From NCBI RefSeq assembly GCF_900168055.1, contig NZ_FUYS01000009.1:62001-126000 (forward strand): DNA of 64,000 bases, written 5' to 3'. How positions within the stretch are numbered: position 1 is the stretch's first letter; each line of letters starts with the position of its first letter. This document shows, in pieces, positions 36,418 through 44,686 of the stretch. Both the position numbers and the translations under genes were made by a program. The notes beneath the pieces were generated by a model. The model saw only the letters and a program-made list of their open reading frames with translations, was not told the origin of the DNA and ran no database searches. The stretch comes from Parapedobacter luteus. Its GTDB lineage: Bacteria > Bacteroidota > Bacteroidia > Sphingobacteriales > Sphingobacteriaceae.

Positions 36418-37047
36418 ATGATTACCATTGGAATCGTGGACGACCACTCGCTGATCATCAGCGGACTGGCCCATATGCTGAGTGATCAGCCGGATTGCCC
36501 TATCCTGTTTACCGCCGGCAATGGCAAACAGCTCGTCGCCGAATTGGAGCGCCAGCTGCCGGATGTCTTGTTGCTTGACATCGAATTGCCGGACAGTAAT
36601 GGGATTGAGTTATGTGCAGAAATCTTGAAAAAATACCCTGCCTTGCCGATTATTGCGCTCACAAACCATGACGAGGTCGTTTACGTCAGGAAGATGATAC
36701 GCAGCGGTGCAAAGGGCTACTTGCTCAAAGGAACCGACAAACAGAACCTCCTGAATGCCATCCAGGCGGTATACAACGGCCAGCAATTTTTAGACCGCCA
36801 GATTGAACAGGCCATCTTGCAGCAAGCCATCTCGGGCAAACGGCCATCAACAATCATTAAACTAACCAAGCGGGAGAACGAAATTCTGGCGTTAATAGCC
36901 AATGAGTATTCCAATCAGGAAATCGCTGATAAGCTGTTTCTAAGCGTGCGCACGGTGGAGTCGCATCGGCACAGCCTTAATCAGAAGCTGAACATCAAAA
37001 ACCCAGCAGGCTTGGTCAAGGAAGCGTATCTACGCGGGCTGATTTAG
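36418..37047 (+). CDS. NarL/FixJ-type response regulator
   Basis: 209 residues. Receiver 1-120: acidic pair DD (8-9), phosphorylation site D54 (VLLLDIELPDSNG), and K at GAKGYLLKG. LuxR-type helix-turn-helix about 145-205: KLTKRENEILALIANEYSNQ, then EIADKLFLSVRTVESHRHSL. It is very probably the partner of the HisKA_3 kinase gene just upstream (80-base gap). Targets are unknown; no tandem site for it was recognised in the window. Confidence 0.93.
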   Translation: MITIGIVDDHSLIISGLAHMLSDQPDCPILFTAGNGKQLVAELERQLPDVLLLDIELPDSNGIELCAEILKKYPALPIIALTNHDEVVYVRKMIRSGAKGYLLKGTDKQNLLNAIQAVYNGQQFLDRQIEQAILQQAISGKRPSTIIKLTKRENEILALIANEYSNQEIADKLFLSVRTVESHRHSLNQKLNIKNPAGLVKEAYLRGLI

Positions 37048-37049
37048 CT

Positions 37050-37643
37050 TTACTTCTGGCCGAGGGTCTTCCGTATCCGGCTGAGGCTATCCTGATGAAT
37101 GCCCAATAATGAAGCAATATATTTTAAAGGAACCTGCTGGATGACCTCCGGCTGTTCGGCCATGATTTTTTGATAACGTTCTTCCGCAGTCATGCACGCC
37201 GCATCGATTTGGCTATCTTGTATCCAATTGAGCAGCCTATCCATAATTGCCAGCTCCATGTCGTACATTCGGGGAATCCGCTGCTTCATCGCCTCTACAC
37301 CGGGCCTATCCCACACCAACACATCGATATCGGTGAGCGATTCCAACGCACAGGAGGACAGCTCGCCATTCAGCAAGTATAGCGGGGTAGACAGGAAATC
37401 ATTCACCGAGACGATACCCAGTGTGTAATCCACGCCGTTGTGTAGCCGGTACAAACGGGCAATGCCGCTGTTCAGAAAATAAAGTGTCCTGACAACCTTA
37501 CCTTGTTCCATGATTACCGTATGGGGCGGCAGTAACTTATGGCTGGTAAACGATTTGATGATCTCGAACTCTGCAGGCGTAAATAACACACCTTTACGCT
37601 GCGCGTAATGACATACCTTTTTAAAATGGTCAGGCGGTATCAT
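37050..37643 (-). CDS. Crp/Fnr-family regulator
   Basis: 197 residues from ATG 37643 (MIPPDHFKKVCHYAQRKGVL); the longer reading from 37715 adds an unlikely hydrophobic start. Cyclic-nucleotide-binding-like domain about 20-115 (LPPHTVIMEQGKVVRTLYFL), central helix, then helix-turn-helix near the C-terminus (IASLLGIHQDSLSRIRKTLG). The arginine of the usual cAMP-binding site was not recognised, as in most Bacteroidota members, so the signal may be another ligand or none. It ends 2 bases from the LuxR-type gene and is divergent from a LytTR regulator; a 14-bp palindrome lies between those two starts. Confidence 0.88.
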   Translation of the reverse strand: MIPPDHFKKVCHYAQRKGVLFTPAEFEIIKSFTSHKLLPPHTVIMEQGKVVRTLYFLNSGIARLYRLHNGVDYTLGIVSVNDFLSTPLYLLNGELSSCALESLTDIDVLVWDRPGVEAMKQRIPRMYDMELAIMDRLLNWIQDSQIDAACMTAEERYQKIMAEQPEVIQQVPLKYIASLLGIHQDSLSRIRKTLGQK

Positions 37644-37708
37644 GATAAAGCGAGATCTTAACGGCCAATCCGTTACGAAAATAATAAAAAAAACCAAGGC
37701 AACAATTT

Positions 37709-37753
37709 CTGACATATGTCAGTTGAACTCGAGGCGCTGCCACACTAATTTTG
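37709..37753 (+). promoter_or_regulatory. Palindrome CTGACATATGTCAG and promoter of second LytTR gene
   Basis: A perfect 14-bp palindrome at 37709-37722 directly touches TTG (37723-37725); 20 bases later TAATTTTG (37746-37753) completes a good Bacteroidota promoter for the gene at 37777. A protein on the palindrome would sit at the promoter's -33 edge and 66 bases from the divergent Crp/Fnr start, so the Crp/Fnr protein is the natural candidate. Confidence 0.6.
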
Positions 37754-37776
37754 CTTGCCATGAAAAGAATAGGGTT

Positions 37777-38505
37777 ATGAGAAAGTCTACATTACTGATT
37801 GCGGATAAGGACGGCGATTTCCGTGAGGAACTTCAGCGCTTGATCAGACAACAGGGATATCCGGCTGTATTTTGGACGTGCTGCAACGGACTGGAAGCCC
37901 TCAAATACATCAATGCGCTGCAACCCGACCTCGTCTTGATGAACGTTGAGTTGCCTGGTAAAAGTGGATTTGAAGTATTGGATGCCGCCATTGAAACCCC
38001 TGCCGCCATTTTACTTGCCGATTCGCCTGCATATGCCGCCAAGGCGTTTGAGTACCATGCCGTGGATTACCTCCTAAAGCCGTTTACCGCGGAACGCCTG
38101 GAACTGGCGCTGGGGCGCTCAGCGTTGCGAAGCAGCTCAATGGCTGCAATCCGCCATCTCCATACCCCAAATAACGGCTTTCCCACCCGCATATTGGTAG
38201 AAAAAGGGAAACGCCTCACCAGCATCCCGGTCGATAAAATCACCCATTTTAAAGCAGACAAGGATTACACGTGGATTCATACCATCAATGGCGAGTCGTA
38301 CCTCAGCACGAACGGCATCGGCCAACTTGAGCGCAAGCTAAACCCAGTGCACTTCATCCGCATCCATCGCTCCTATATTGTCAATATTGATTATATCCAG
38401 GAACTTTACCGCGATATCAGCAGACTTTTTGTAGCGCTGCCCAATGCCATCGAAATCAATGTCGGACGAAACTATATGCCCGCCATAAAAGAGCTGATGT
38501 TCTAA
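37777..38505 (+). CDS. LytTR-family regulator with altered receiver (N in place of D)
   Basis: 242 residues from ATG 37777; a longer reading from 37642 would cover its own promoter. The receiver domain looks ordinary (acidic residues near 10-14, YLLKPF lysine) except at the phosphorylation site: DLVLMNVELPG has asparagine 56 (AAC at 37942) where aspartate is expected. Such receivers cannot be phosphorylated in the normal way and may act constitutively or by ligand or protein contact. The LytTR domain is complete: VDKITHFKADKDYTWIHTIN, RKLNPVHFIRIHRSYIVNID, INVGRNYMPAIKELMF. It is clearly related to the LytTR gene at 33457, which keeps D54. The end overlaps the methyltransferase-like gene on the other strand by 4 bases. 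Confidence 0.9.
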   Translation: MRKSTLLIADKDGDFREELQRLIRQQGYPAVFWTCCNGLEALKYINALQPDLVLMNVELPGKSGFEVLDAAIETPAAILLADSPAYAAKAFEYHAVDYLLKPFTAERLELALGRSALRSSSMAAIRHLHTPNNGFPTRILVEKGKRLTSIPVDKITHFKADKDYTWIHTINGESYLSTNGIGQLERKLNPVHFIRIHRSYIVNIDYIQELYRDISRLFVALPNAIEINVGRNYMPAIKELMF

Positions 38506-39308
38506 CCACCACTTGATGGGCTGACCGGCCGCTCAACTGGATAGCCCAAAAGGTAACTGACAGGCATCAAGCCGCCCTTGGCCTTGCCAACTTCCCAAAT
38601 ATAGGACCTGTCTAAATCAGCACCGTAAGCCAAGTCAAGCATTTCATTGAGCGTATAAGTACGGCATACGCTGACCAACCCGTCCCACAGCAGATAAGCC
38701 GGTATGAGCGGTATGAAATAGGTAAAGAATATTCTTTTCCACCGAAACGGGCGGATGCCCGGTGTGAGCAGCCAAACGCATAGTGGAGAGAGCACCAAAA
38801 ATTTCAACAGGTTGAAAGCGTTCCGTTCCTGTGCTTCCACCACCAGAATAGGCGAACGTTGCTCCACGGCGTCTGCCAGCAAACGTTGCGCTGCTCGCGG
38901 GCGGAAGTGATGGAACGACATGAACTGTGTACGCACTCCCCGCAGGTGCGAGGGCACATTCAATGCATCTACCGGATAGGCACAGAAGGTCACGTGCGCG
39001 GGAAACCGGCTCGCCAGCTTGGCAAACGCCTCCCGGTTTGGGAAAATGTCTGTAAGCGTGACGTTCATGTCCGGTCTTAAGGGAATCATCCGTTGCAGGA
39101 TTTTCTCCCAGCCACCGCCTCCTCCCGCCGCAATATCGACAAATGCGGACCGGCGGCTCCTATCCAACGCATCCAGCAGGACGGGGATAAGCTGTTCATA
39201 ATAGTCCGCGCGGTCGGCGATGGCACGCAGGAAATCCGTTCCATAGTCTCGAAGCCAAGCGGGGAACCAGGGCATGTCTTCAAATTCAAATAAATGTAAT
39301 CGTTTCAT
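38502..39308 (-). CDS. Methyltransferase-like protein with hydrophobic segments
   Basis: 268 residues. FVDIAAGGGGGWEKIL (about 56-71) is a plausible SAM-binding motif I, and VTLTDIFPN gives the acidic residue after strand 2; FMSFHHFRP (about 129-137) fits a later motif. Between residues about 163 and 215 two hydrophobic segments (NLLKFLVLSPLCVWLLTPGI, IFFTYFIPLIPAYLLWDGLV) suggest membrane association, unusual for a class I methyltransferase. The substrate is unknown; a lipid would fit the hydrophobic part. A TAGATTTG box at 39316-39323 (minus strand) lies directly before the start. Confidence 0.62.
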   Translation of the reverse strand: MKRLHLFEFEDMPWFPAWLRDYGTDFLRAIADRADYYEQLIPVLLDALDRSRRSAFVDIAAGGGGGWEKILQRMIPLRPDMNVTLTDIFPNREAFAKLASRFPAHVTFCAYPVDALNVPSHLRGVRTQFMSFHHFRPRAAQRLLADAVEQRSPILVVEAQERNAFNLLKFLVLSPLCVWLLTPGIRPFRWKRIFFTYFIPLIPAYLLWDGLVSVCRTYTLNEMLDLAYGADLDRSYIWEVGKAKGGLMPVSYLLGYPVERPVSPSSGG

Positions 39309-39315
39309 TGGCCCG

Positions 39316-39323
39316 CAAATCTA
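39316..39323 (-). promoter_or_regulatory. -7 box of the methyltransferase-like gene
   Basis: Minus strand TAGATTTG; transcript start would fall within a few bases of ATG 39308, so the message may be nearly leaderless. A TTTG lies 24 bases further up, longer than usual. Confidence 0.4.
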
Positions 39324-39499
39324 GCGGTCAACGTAATCGATCCGGACCAAAGCCGTCCAACGATTATATACGGCGACAAACGGCCGGATAAAGGAGATGA
39401 AGAGAAAACTGAGCTAACATTTGCGAGCAAAAGGATACGTATTACTGCCTAAACGTTCATTACCGTACTTCCGCGGTGGAATGGCTAAACAGCCAAAGC

Positions 39500-39507
39500 T
39501 AACTTTG
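39500..39507 (+). promoter_or_regulatory. -7 box of the DUF4595-like lipoprotein gene
   Basis: TAACTTTG, giving a start near 39513 and a leader of about 26 bases before ATG 39539. No clear -33 element at the usual distance. Confidence 0.45.
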
Positions 39508-39538
39508 CCTTCGCATTGAAAACATAATATACTGTAGA

Positions 39539-40306
39539 ATGAAACAACGATTTTTTATAGTAGGGCTTGCCTGTATCGCATTAGCCGTGGGCTGCAAAAA
39601 AAATAGTCCAAAAGACGACTCGCCGTCAAACGCAACCAAATACCTTCAACGTTATGTAACGACCTCGGATGGCGAGTCGGTTACCTATACGTTGGCGTAT
39701 GATACCAAAAACAGGTTGATAGCCTACAACAGTGAGGAGGACGATTATCGTAGTCGGATAACATATGACAACAATGACAATCCAATCAGATTTGAGCTTG
39801 AGTCGACGGGAGCGAAACAGGTATTCGAGATCACCTATAACAGCACTGGGGTACCCTTGCGTGCGACTTCTGTGCTGTCAGATCTGGATAATCCCGGTGA
39901 GGAACTTGAAACGGAGATTACTTACGAAGTAACCGACGGCAAAATCAGTAAAATGTACTTCGCCGATGAGGCAGGCAACGAAGCCGTTTACACACTCAGC
40001 TACATGGGCAATAACCTAACCCGGGTGGCTTATACGGCGAGCGAGGGCGAACTAGTACTGACATGGAACTATGGAAACAAAAAATCTGCATACAGCGCAG
40101 CCCGCTTTAACTACCTGGTTATTCCGGACCTCTTTTCTGTTTTTTCGAGCGAAAACGAAATCACCCAAAGCCGTCTGGAAATAACCGGGCTAGGGGCGTT
40201 TATCACGACTTACACCTATCAATTTGACGCGGCAGGATATCCTACTGCGGCTACAGAGAAGGATCAGGACGGCAACGAATCGCAAATCAGCTTCTTTTAC
40301 GATTAA
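39539..40306 (+). CDS. Lipoprotein with YD-repeat-like strands (DUF4595-like)
   Basis: 255 residues; signal and lipobox FIVGLACIALAVGCKK (C19). The body is a series of β segments resembling YD or DUF4595 repeats: YTLAYDTKNRLIAYNSEE, SRITYDNNDNPIRFELES, FEITYNSTGVPLRATS, ending TYQFDAAGYPTAATEKDQDG. Such proteins sit on Bacteroidota membranes and their function is generally unknown. It stands alone, with its own -7 box and a downstream hairpin. Confidence 0.72.
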   Translation: MKQRFFIVGLACIALAVGCKKNSPKDDSPSNATKYLQRYVTTSDGESVTYTLAYDTKNRLIAYNSEEDDYRSRITYDNNDNPIRFELESTGAKQVFEITYNSTGVPLRATSVLSDLDNPGEELETEITYEVTDGKISKMYFADEAGNEAVYTLSYMGNNLTRVAYTASEGELVLTWNYGNKKSAYSAARFNYLVIPDLFSVFSSENEITQSRLEITGLGAFITTYTYQFDAAGYPTAATEKDQDGNESQISFFYD

Positions 40307-40346
40307 TGCTTTCGGCTGGGTAAACTGCGGTAGCGATCAGACCGAA

Positions 40347-40369
40347 AAGGGCATCCTATGCGTGCCCTT
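40347..40369 (+). terminator. Hairpin after the DUF4595-like lipoprotein gene
   Basis: AAGGGCA (40347-40353) and TGCCCTT (40363-40369) form a 7-bp stem with a 9-base loop, followed by CTTCATTT. Only a weak T tract, so a moderate terminator; it could also serve the convergent PhnA gene. Confidence 0.5.
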
Positions 40370-40397
40370 CTTCATTTACCGGGAACTTCTTTCTCAA

Positions 40398-40967
40398 CTA
40401 ACTTTGTTTCCGCAGATACTTCGTGAGGATAACGATTAGCTGCCCTTCTACCCTACCTTCTATTTGTTCGGGGTTGTCCTCGACGAGCCGAATGTTTTTG
40501 ACCACCGTGCCGAGCTTGGCACTGAGGTTGCTGCCTTTCACATCGAGCGTTTTGGTTAGCACCACTGAATCGCCATTTTGAAGGGTATTGCCATTCGAAT
40601 CTTTGTGCACGATGGCTTCACCAGCTTCTGCTTGCTCACCTACTGCCTTGGCCCACGCAAGGGTCTCGTCGTCAAGGTACAGGATATCCAACGCTTCTGC
40701 TGCCCAGCTTTCACTTTTCAAGCGGTTGAGCATGCGCCATGCCAGTACCTGTACAGCACGAACTTCACTCCACATCGCTTCCGGCAAGAAGCGCCATTCA
40801 TCAGGGTTAAGCGGCTCAACGCCTTCGATTTGACTAACCAATGTCTTACAAACCGCCACTTCATTGTCGGCATAAGCATCGGGCGGTACGGGGTAGACCG
40901 CCAGCGCTGTTTCTTTCTGGCACAACTCGCATCTGCCGCCACTGCGGGCCATCAGCTTTTCGTTCAT
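40398..40967 (-). CDS. PhnA-domain protein (YjdM-like)
   Basis: 189 residues from ATG 40967 (MNEKLMARSGGRCELCQKET). The N-terminal zinc-ribbon region has C13 and C16 and a third cysteine C40 (NEVAVCKTLVSQ), but the position where a CxxC partner would be expected is leucine, so the metal site may be incomplete. The C-terminal PhnA domain reads HKDSNGNTLQNGDSVVLTKT, VKGSNLSAKLGTVVKNIRLV and IEGRVEGQLIVILTKYLRK, which is well conserved. Despite the name it is not known to break down phosphonates. The gene stands alone. Confidence 0.85.
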   Translation of the reverse strand: MNEKLMARSGGRCELCQKETALAVYPVPPDAYADNEVAVCKTLVSQIEGVEPLNPDEWRFLPEAMWSEVRAVQVLAWRMLNRLKSESWAAEALDILYLDDETLAWAKAVGEQAEAGEAIVHKDSNGNTLQNGDSVVLTKTLDVKGSNLSAKLGTVVKNIRLVEDNPEQIEGRVEGQLIVILTKYLRKQS

Positions 40968-41105
40968 GGCCCAAAGATACGGTTTTGGCATTCCGTTTTA
41001 GGCATTTTTCATGCCAACCTTACTGACCACCTCCTATCACTGAAATTCCTTGGCGTTGATACTAAAGCCGGGGCAGTCTCGTGTGTGCTTGGGGCCAGCC
41101 GCCGA

Positions 41106-41879
41106 TTAATCCACCGCCCCGAATACTTTTTTCAGTAACGATGTGGTACGGAATACCGAGTTGTCGCGAATGGCGCTCTCCTTCTCGGCCACCATCTTGA
41201 AGACACCGTTGACGGTCTCCTGCGTCACGTAAGCGTTTAAATCGGTGTCGATGGATTGCCTGGTGAGCCCATTATACCTGCTGATGATCTGCTCCCAAAC
41301 ACGGTCTGCACCGACTTTGCCCAGCGAGCCTTCCACCTTGGGCCTGAAAGCTGCAAACAATTGTTCTGACGTCTTACCTTTGAGGTAGTTCGTGGCAGCT
41401 ACGCTATCACCCAGCAGGATGTTTTTCGCATCATCAAAGGTCATCGTGGTGATGGCATTTGCAAAGATAGGCACCCCTTCTTTTACGGCGTCTTCCGCAG
41501 CGCGGTTGAGCAGCAACAATCCTTGATCAGCCAAGTTGCCCAGGCCGACACCACGCAGGGCGGCGTCCACTTTCCGCAACTGCTCGGGCAGCAGGATCCT
41601 GACCAGTTCATTCTTGAAAAAACCGTCTTCGGCACCGAGTTTTTGGATCCCTTCTGTAACGCCTATATTCAAGGCTTCTTTCAGCGCACTGGAAACTTCG
41701 CCGGTAGACAGTCCCGACAAGTCTATATTCCGCTTTTCATCACCACTCCGAGCCTGGCTACCCGAACGTTCGGCCATGGCGTCCTTTACCCGATCGAGTA
41801 AACCCTGCGCGGAAGCGGTTGAATAAACCAGCATGCCCGCCAATAGAAGTACGCCTATAAACTTCTTGCTTAATCCCAT
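41106..41879 (-). CDS. DUF4197 exported protein
   Basis: 257 residues with a signal peptide (KKFIGVLLLAGMLVYSTASA, then QG). The rest is helical and matches DUF4197: GEVSSALKEALNIGVTEGIQ, KNELVRILLPEQLRKVDAAL, FDDAKNILLGDSVAATNYLK, TVNGVFKMVAEKESAIRDNS and the tail TTSLLKKVFG. Function unknown; the family is periplasmic. A TATTTTTG -7 box at 41908-41915 on the minus strand gives a leader of about 24 bases. Confidence 0.88.
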   Translation of the reverse strand: MGLSKKFIGVLLLAGMLVYSTASAQGLLDRVKDAMAERSGSQARSGDEKRNIDLSGLSTGEVSSALKEALNIGVTEGIQKLGAEDGFFKNELVRILLPEQLRKVDAALRGVGLGNLADQGLLLLNRAAEDAVKEGVPIFANAITTMTFDDAKNILLGDSVAATNYLKGKTSEQLFAAFRPKVEGSLGKVGADRVWEQIISRYNGLTRQSIDTDLNAYVTQETVNGVFKMVAEKESAIRDNSVFRTTSLLKKVFGAVD

Positions 41880-42101
41880 GATCTGCTATTTAATGAAACA
41901 ACTGCAGCAAAAATAGCAATATCTTCGGGTTGTCGGCCGAAACGGGCGCTAAATCTCGGCACAACGGAGAATGACATGGGTAGCGCCGTCCCGATCGATT
42001 TGTGCGCACAACTGTGGTTTTGCTGGCGTTGAATAGCCGTCTCAGGCTCTCTTGGTCAGCCCCTGCATTGGCCCGGCGTCGGTATTACAACTGTACGTAT
42101 C
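41880..42101. other. Intergenic region before the second permease block
   Basis: This is the first part of a 353-base gap. It holds the minus-strand -7 box TATTTTTG (41908-41915) of the DUF4197 gene. No coding sequence or other clear signal is seen up to the operator at 42102. Confidence 0.4.
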
Positions 42102-42130
42102 TGGACAACCGGTGTACGGAATCGAACACC
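42102..42130 (+). promoter_or_regulatory. Three-half-site operator (candidate enhancer), region 3
   Basis: TGGACA (42102-42107), TGTACG (42113-42118) and CGAACA (42123-42128); inner pair GGTGTACGGAATCGAACACC with two mismatched pairs. The weakest of the five copies in sequence but exact in half-site spacing and in distance (63.5 bp from centre to the -24 G). Confidence 0.7.
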
Positions 42131-42162
42131 CGTTGCGACTGGAGGTATCGCAAAAAACTGAC

Positions 42163-42196
42163 TATCAAACAATTGTTTTTTTGGCGCGTAACGTGC
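42163..42196 (+). promoter_or_regulatory. IHF-like site and sigma-54 promoter, region 3
   Basis: TATCAAACAATTG (42163-42175) is a full match to the IHF consensus and ends 9 bp before the -24 G. The promoter TTGGCGCGTAACGTGC has GG 42183-42184 and GC 42195-42196. Predicted start near 42208, 25 bases before the permease ATG. Confidence 0.78.
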
Positions 42197-42232
42197 TGCG
42201 TACTACGGGTTATCGTTTAATGCCAAATGGCC

Positions 42233-44638
42233 ATGATCAGAAACTACTTCAAAATCGCTTGGCGAAACCTCATCCGCGATAAGCGGACGTCCCTTATCAA
42301 CATCACCGGCTTGTCCCTGGGTATAGCAGCAGCATTGATACTCTTCGTCATCATCCAATACGAACGGAGCTTTGACAGGTTTCACAGAAACTACAAGCAC
42401 GTCTACCGCGTCGTCACAGAAACACAATATGGAAATTCGTCGGATTATAACCAAGGGGTGGCGGCTCCGCTGGCTAAGGCGCTCAGCATAGACATGCCAC
42501 AGCTGAAAGCCGTCGCTCCCTTATACGCTTCAGGCGGTCAAATCAACGTCACCAAGAGCACCAACCAGGTAGACAAATATTCGGAACTGGTCCTCTTTAC
42601 ATCGGCCGATTTTTTTAAGCTCTTTGATGCCACTTGGCTGGCGGGCAACGCGGACGTATTGGCCGATCCTAACCTTGCCGTGCTGGACCGCAAGACGGCG
42701 GCACGCTATTTCGGATCATGGCAACAGGCTATCGGTCAAGACCTTCTGTTTGCCAACGAGATCCCGCTGAAGATAGCCGGCGTGGTAGAAAACGTACCGG
42801 AGAACAGCAACTTCCCTTATCGGTTGCTGGTTTCCTTTCCCACACTGGAAGCAAACGCCCACTTATTTAATTACGGGCCTGACGACTGGAAAAGTGTGAG
42901 CAGCAGTATGCAACTCTATGTACTGCTTGATCCCCAAGACGCCAATACGGCGACAGGACAGTTAGCGGCGCTCTCCAAGAAGTATTTTGACAATCAGGGC
43001 GCCTCCATCCGGATACTTCATCTCCAGCCACTCAGCGACATTCATTTCGATGCGCGTTATGGAACCGTTGACCACCGTCAAATCAATCGGTCAACATTGA
43101 CGACACTGGCGCTTATCGGCGTATTCATTTTGCTGATGGCCTCCATCAATTTTGTGAACCTCACTACCGCACAGGCGATAGGAAAGGGTAAAGAAATTGG
43201 TGTGCGCAAGGTACTGGGTGGCAGCAGAAGAAGCTTGATTATACAATCTTTCGGCGAGACATTTCTGCTGGTCTTTATAGCCTTGCTGGTGGCTGTGGCC
43301 TTGGCTTATGGTGCCTTACCCCATATTCACCACCTTTCCAACATGCCGGACGTTCCGCATGTGCTACAGGCGGATACATTGACTTTCTTATTGCTTTCGT
43401 TACTGGGACTTACCTTCCTTGCGGGGCTTTATCCTGCTTTGGTTATCTCCGGTTTCAAGCCCGTGGTAGCGCTTAAAAACAAAATCAACACCGCCCAAAT
43501 CGGTGGGGTGCCGTTGCGCAAGGGACTCGTGGCCGTACAGTTTGTCATTGCCCAATTGCTCATGATAGGTACGCTGGTAGCCGTCAAGCAGATGGTCTTT
43601 ATCCGTGATGCCGATCTGGGTTTTGACCAGTCTGCACTGTATACAATACAGGTACCGTCGGACGGTAAGCAACAGCGTATGTCGGTATTCAAGCAGCAGT
43701 TGCTGCAACTCCCCGGCGTTAAATCGGTAAGCTTCGCCAGCGATGTACCATCGTCAGACAACAAATGGTCGTCCAATTTTTACTTTGACGGCGATACATC
43801 GGACAACATCAACTTTCCTGCATTCCTGAAATTTACGGACGCAGATTATTTCGAAAGCTACGGCCTGTCCATGGTTGCTGGTCAAGCTTACGCAGACAGT
43901 GATACCCTCCGAGAAGCCGTCATCAACGAAACCATGGTCCAGAAGCTGGGGCTGGCTTCGGCAGCGGACGCTATCGGAAAACGTATCCGCATCGGTTTTG
44001 CCTCGCCATGGATGACGATATCAGGCGTAGTCAAGGACTATACTCCTAATTCCCTACGCGAAGAAATCAGCCCCATCATCATGGGGACGGACAAAAGCCT
44101 CTATTACGTTGCTGGCATAAAGCTCGGTGCAGGTACGGGCAAGAAGACGCTGAACGAGATTCAACAGCTATTTGAAGCGCTCTATCCGGAACATTACTAC
44201 GAGGCGTCCTTCTTGGACGAAACTATCAGCGAATTTTATAAGCAGGAGGAGAAAATGGCCACAGCCTATCAGTTTTTTGCTGCCTTATCTGTTGTAATCT
44301 CCAGTATTGGCTTGTATGGCATGGTCTCGTTCATGCTGGGGCAAAAGGTTAAAGAGATAGGCATCCGGAAGGTGCTTGGTGCAAGTGTTGCGAGCATTGT
44401 ATACCTTTTCTCAAAGGAGTTTATTTACCTCGTGGGCATTGCCTTTTTCATTGCGGCCCCGTTGGCATATTACTTCATGCAAGATTGGCTCAATAGCTTT
44501 GCTTACCGCATCGATTTATCGGCAGGGTTGTTTCTGGCCGTCATGCTGGCCGCGTTGGCAATCGCCCTGGCCACCATCGGCATGCGGGTGTACAGGGCCG
44601 CCATAGCCAATCCGGTTGAGTCATTGAAAGATGAATGA
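42233..44638 (+). CDS. FtsX/MacB-like ABC permease (copy 10)
   Basis: 801 residues from ATG 42233 (MIRNYFKIAWRNLIRDKRTS); an ATG at 42227 lies two codons earlier and is less like the family. First gene of the second block, directly behind sigma-54 region 3. FtsX-one loop GKGKEIGVRKVLGGSRRSLI; FtsX-two loop KVKEIGIRKVLGASVASIVY. The last two helices (LAYYFMQDWLNSFAYRIDLS, GLFLAVMLAALAIALATIGM) differ from the common C-terminus, and the ending is ANPVESLKDE. Its periplasmic domains are the most different from the first block, so a different ligand is likely. Confidence 0.92.
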   Translation: MIRNYFKIAWRNLIRDKRTSLINITGLSLGIAAALILFVIIQYERSFDRFHRNYKHVYRVVTETQYGNSSDYNQGVAAPLAKALSIDMPQLKAVAPLYASGGQINVTKSTNQVDKYSELVLFTSADFFKLFDATWLAGNADVLADPNLAVLDRKTAARYFGSWQQAIGQDLLFANEIPLKIAGVVENVPENSNFPYRLLVSFPTLEANAHLFNYGPDDWKSVSSSMQLYVLLDPQDANTATGQLAALSKKYFDNQGASIRILHLQPLSDIHFDARYGTVDHRQINRSTLTTLALIGVFILLMASINFVNLTTAQAIGKGKEIGVRKVLGGSRRSLIIQSFGETFLLVFIALLVAVALAYGALPHIHHLSNMPDVPHVLQADTLTFLLLSLLGLTFLAGLYPALVISGFKPVVALKNKINTAQIGGVPLRKGLVAVQFVIAQLLMIGTLVAVKQMVFIRDADLGFDQSALYTIQVPSDGKQQRMSVFKQQLLQLPGVKSVSFASDVPSSDNKWSSNFYFDGDTSDNINFPAFLKFTDADYFESYGLSMVAGQAYADSDTLREAVINETMVQKLGLASAADAIGKRIRIGFASPWMTISGVVKDYTPNSLREEISPIIMGTDKSLYYVAGIKLGAGTGKKTLNEIQQLFEALYPEHYYEASFLDETISEFYKQEEKMATAYQFFAALSVVISSIGLYGMVSFMLGQKVKEIGIRKVLGASVASIVYLFSKEFIYLVGIAFFIAAPLAYYFMQDWLNSFAYRIDLSAGLFLAVMLAALAIALATIGMRVYRAAIANPVESLKDE

Positions 44639-44686
44639 TTGTATTGCGATAAGCGGTAGAAGGCAATAAGCATAACGCACAAAAAC

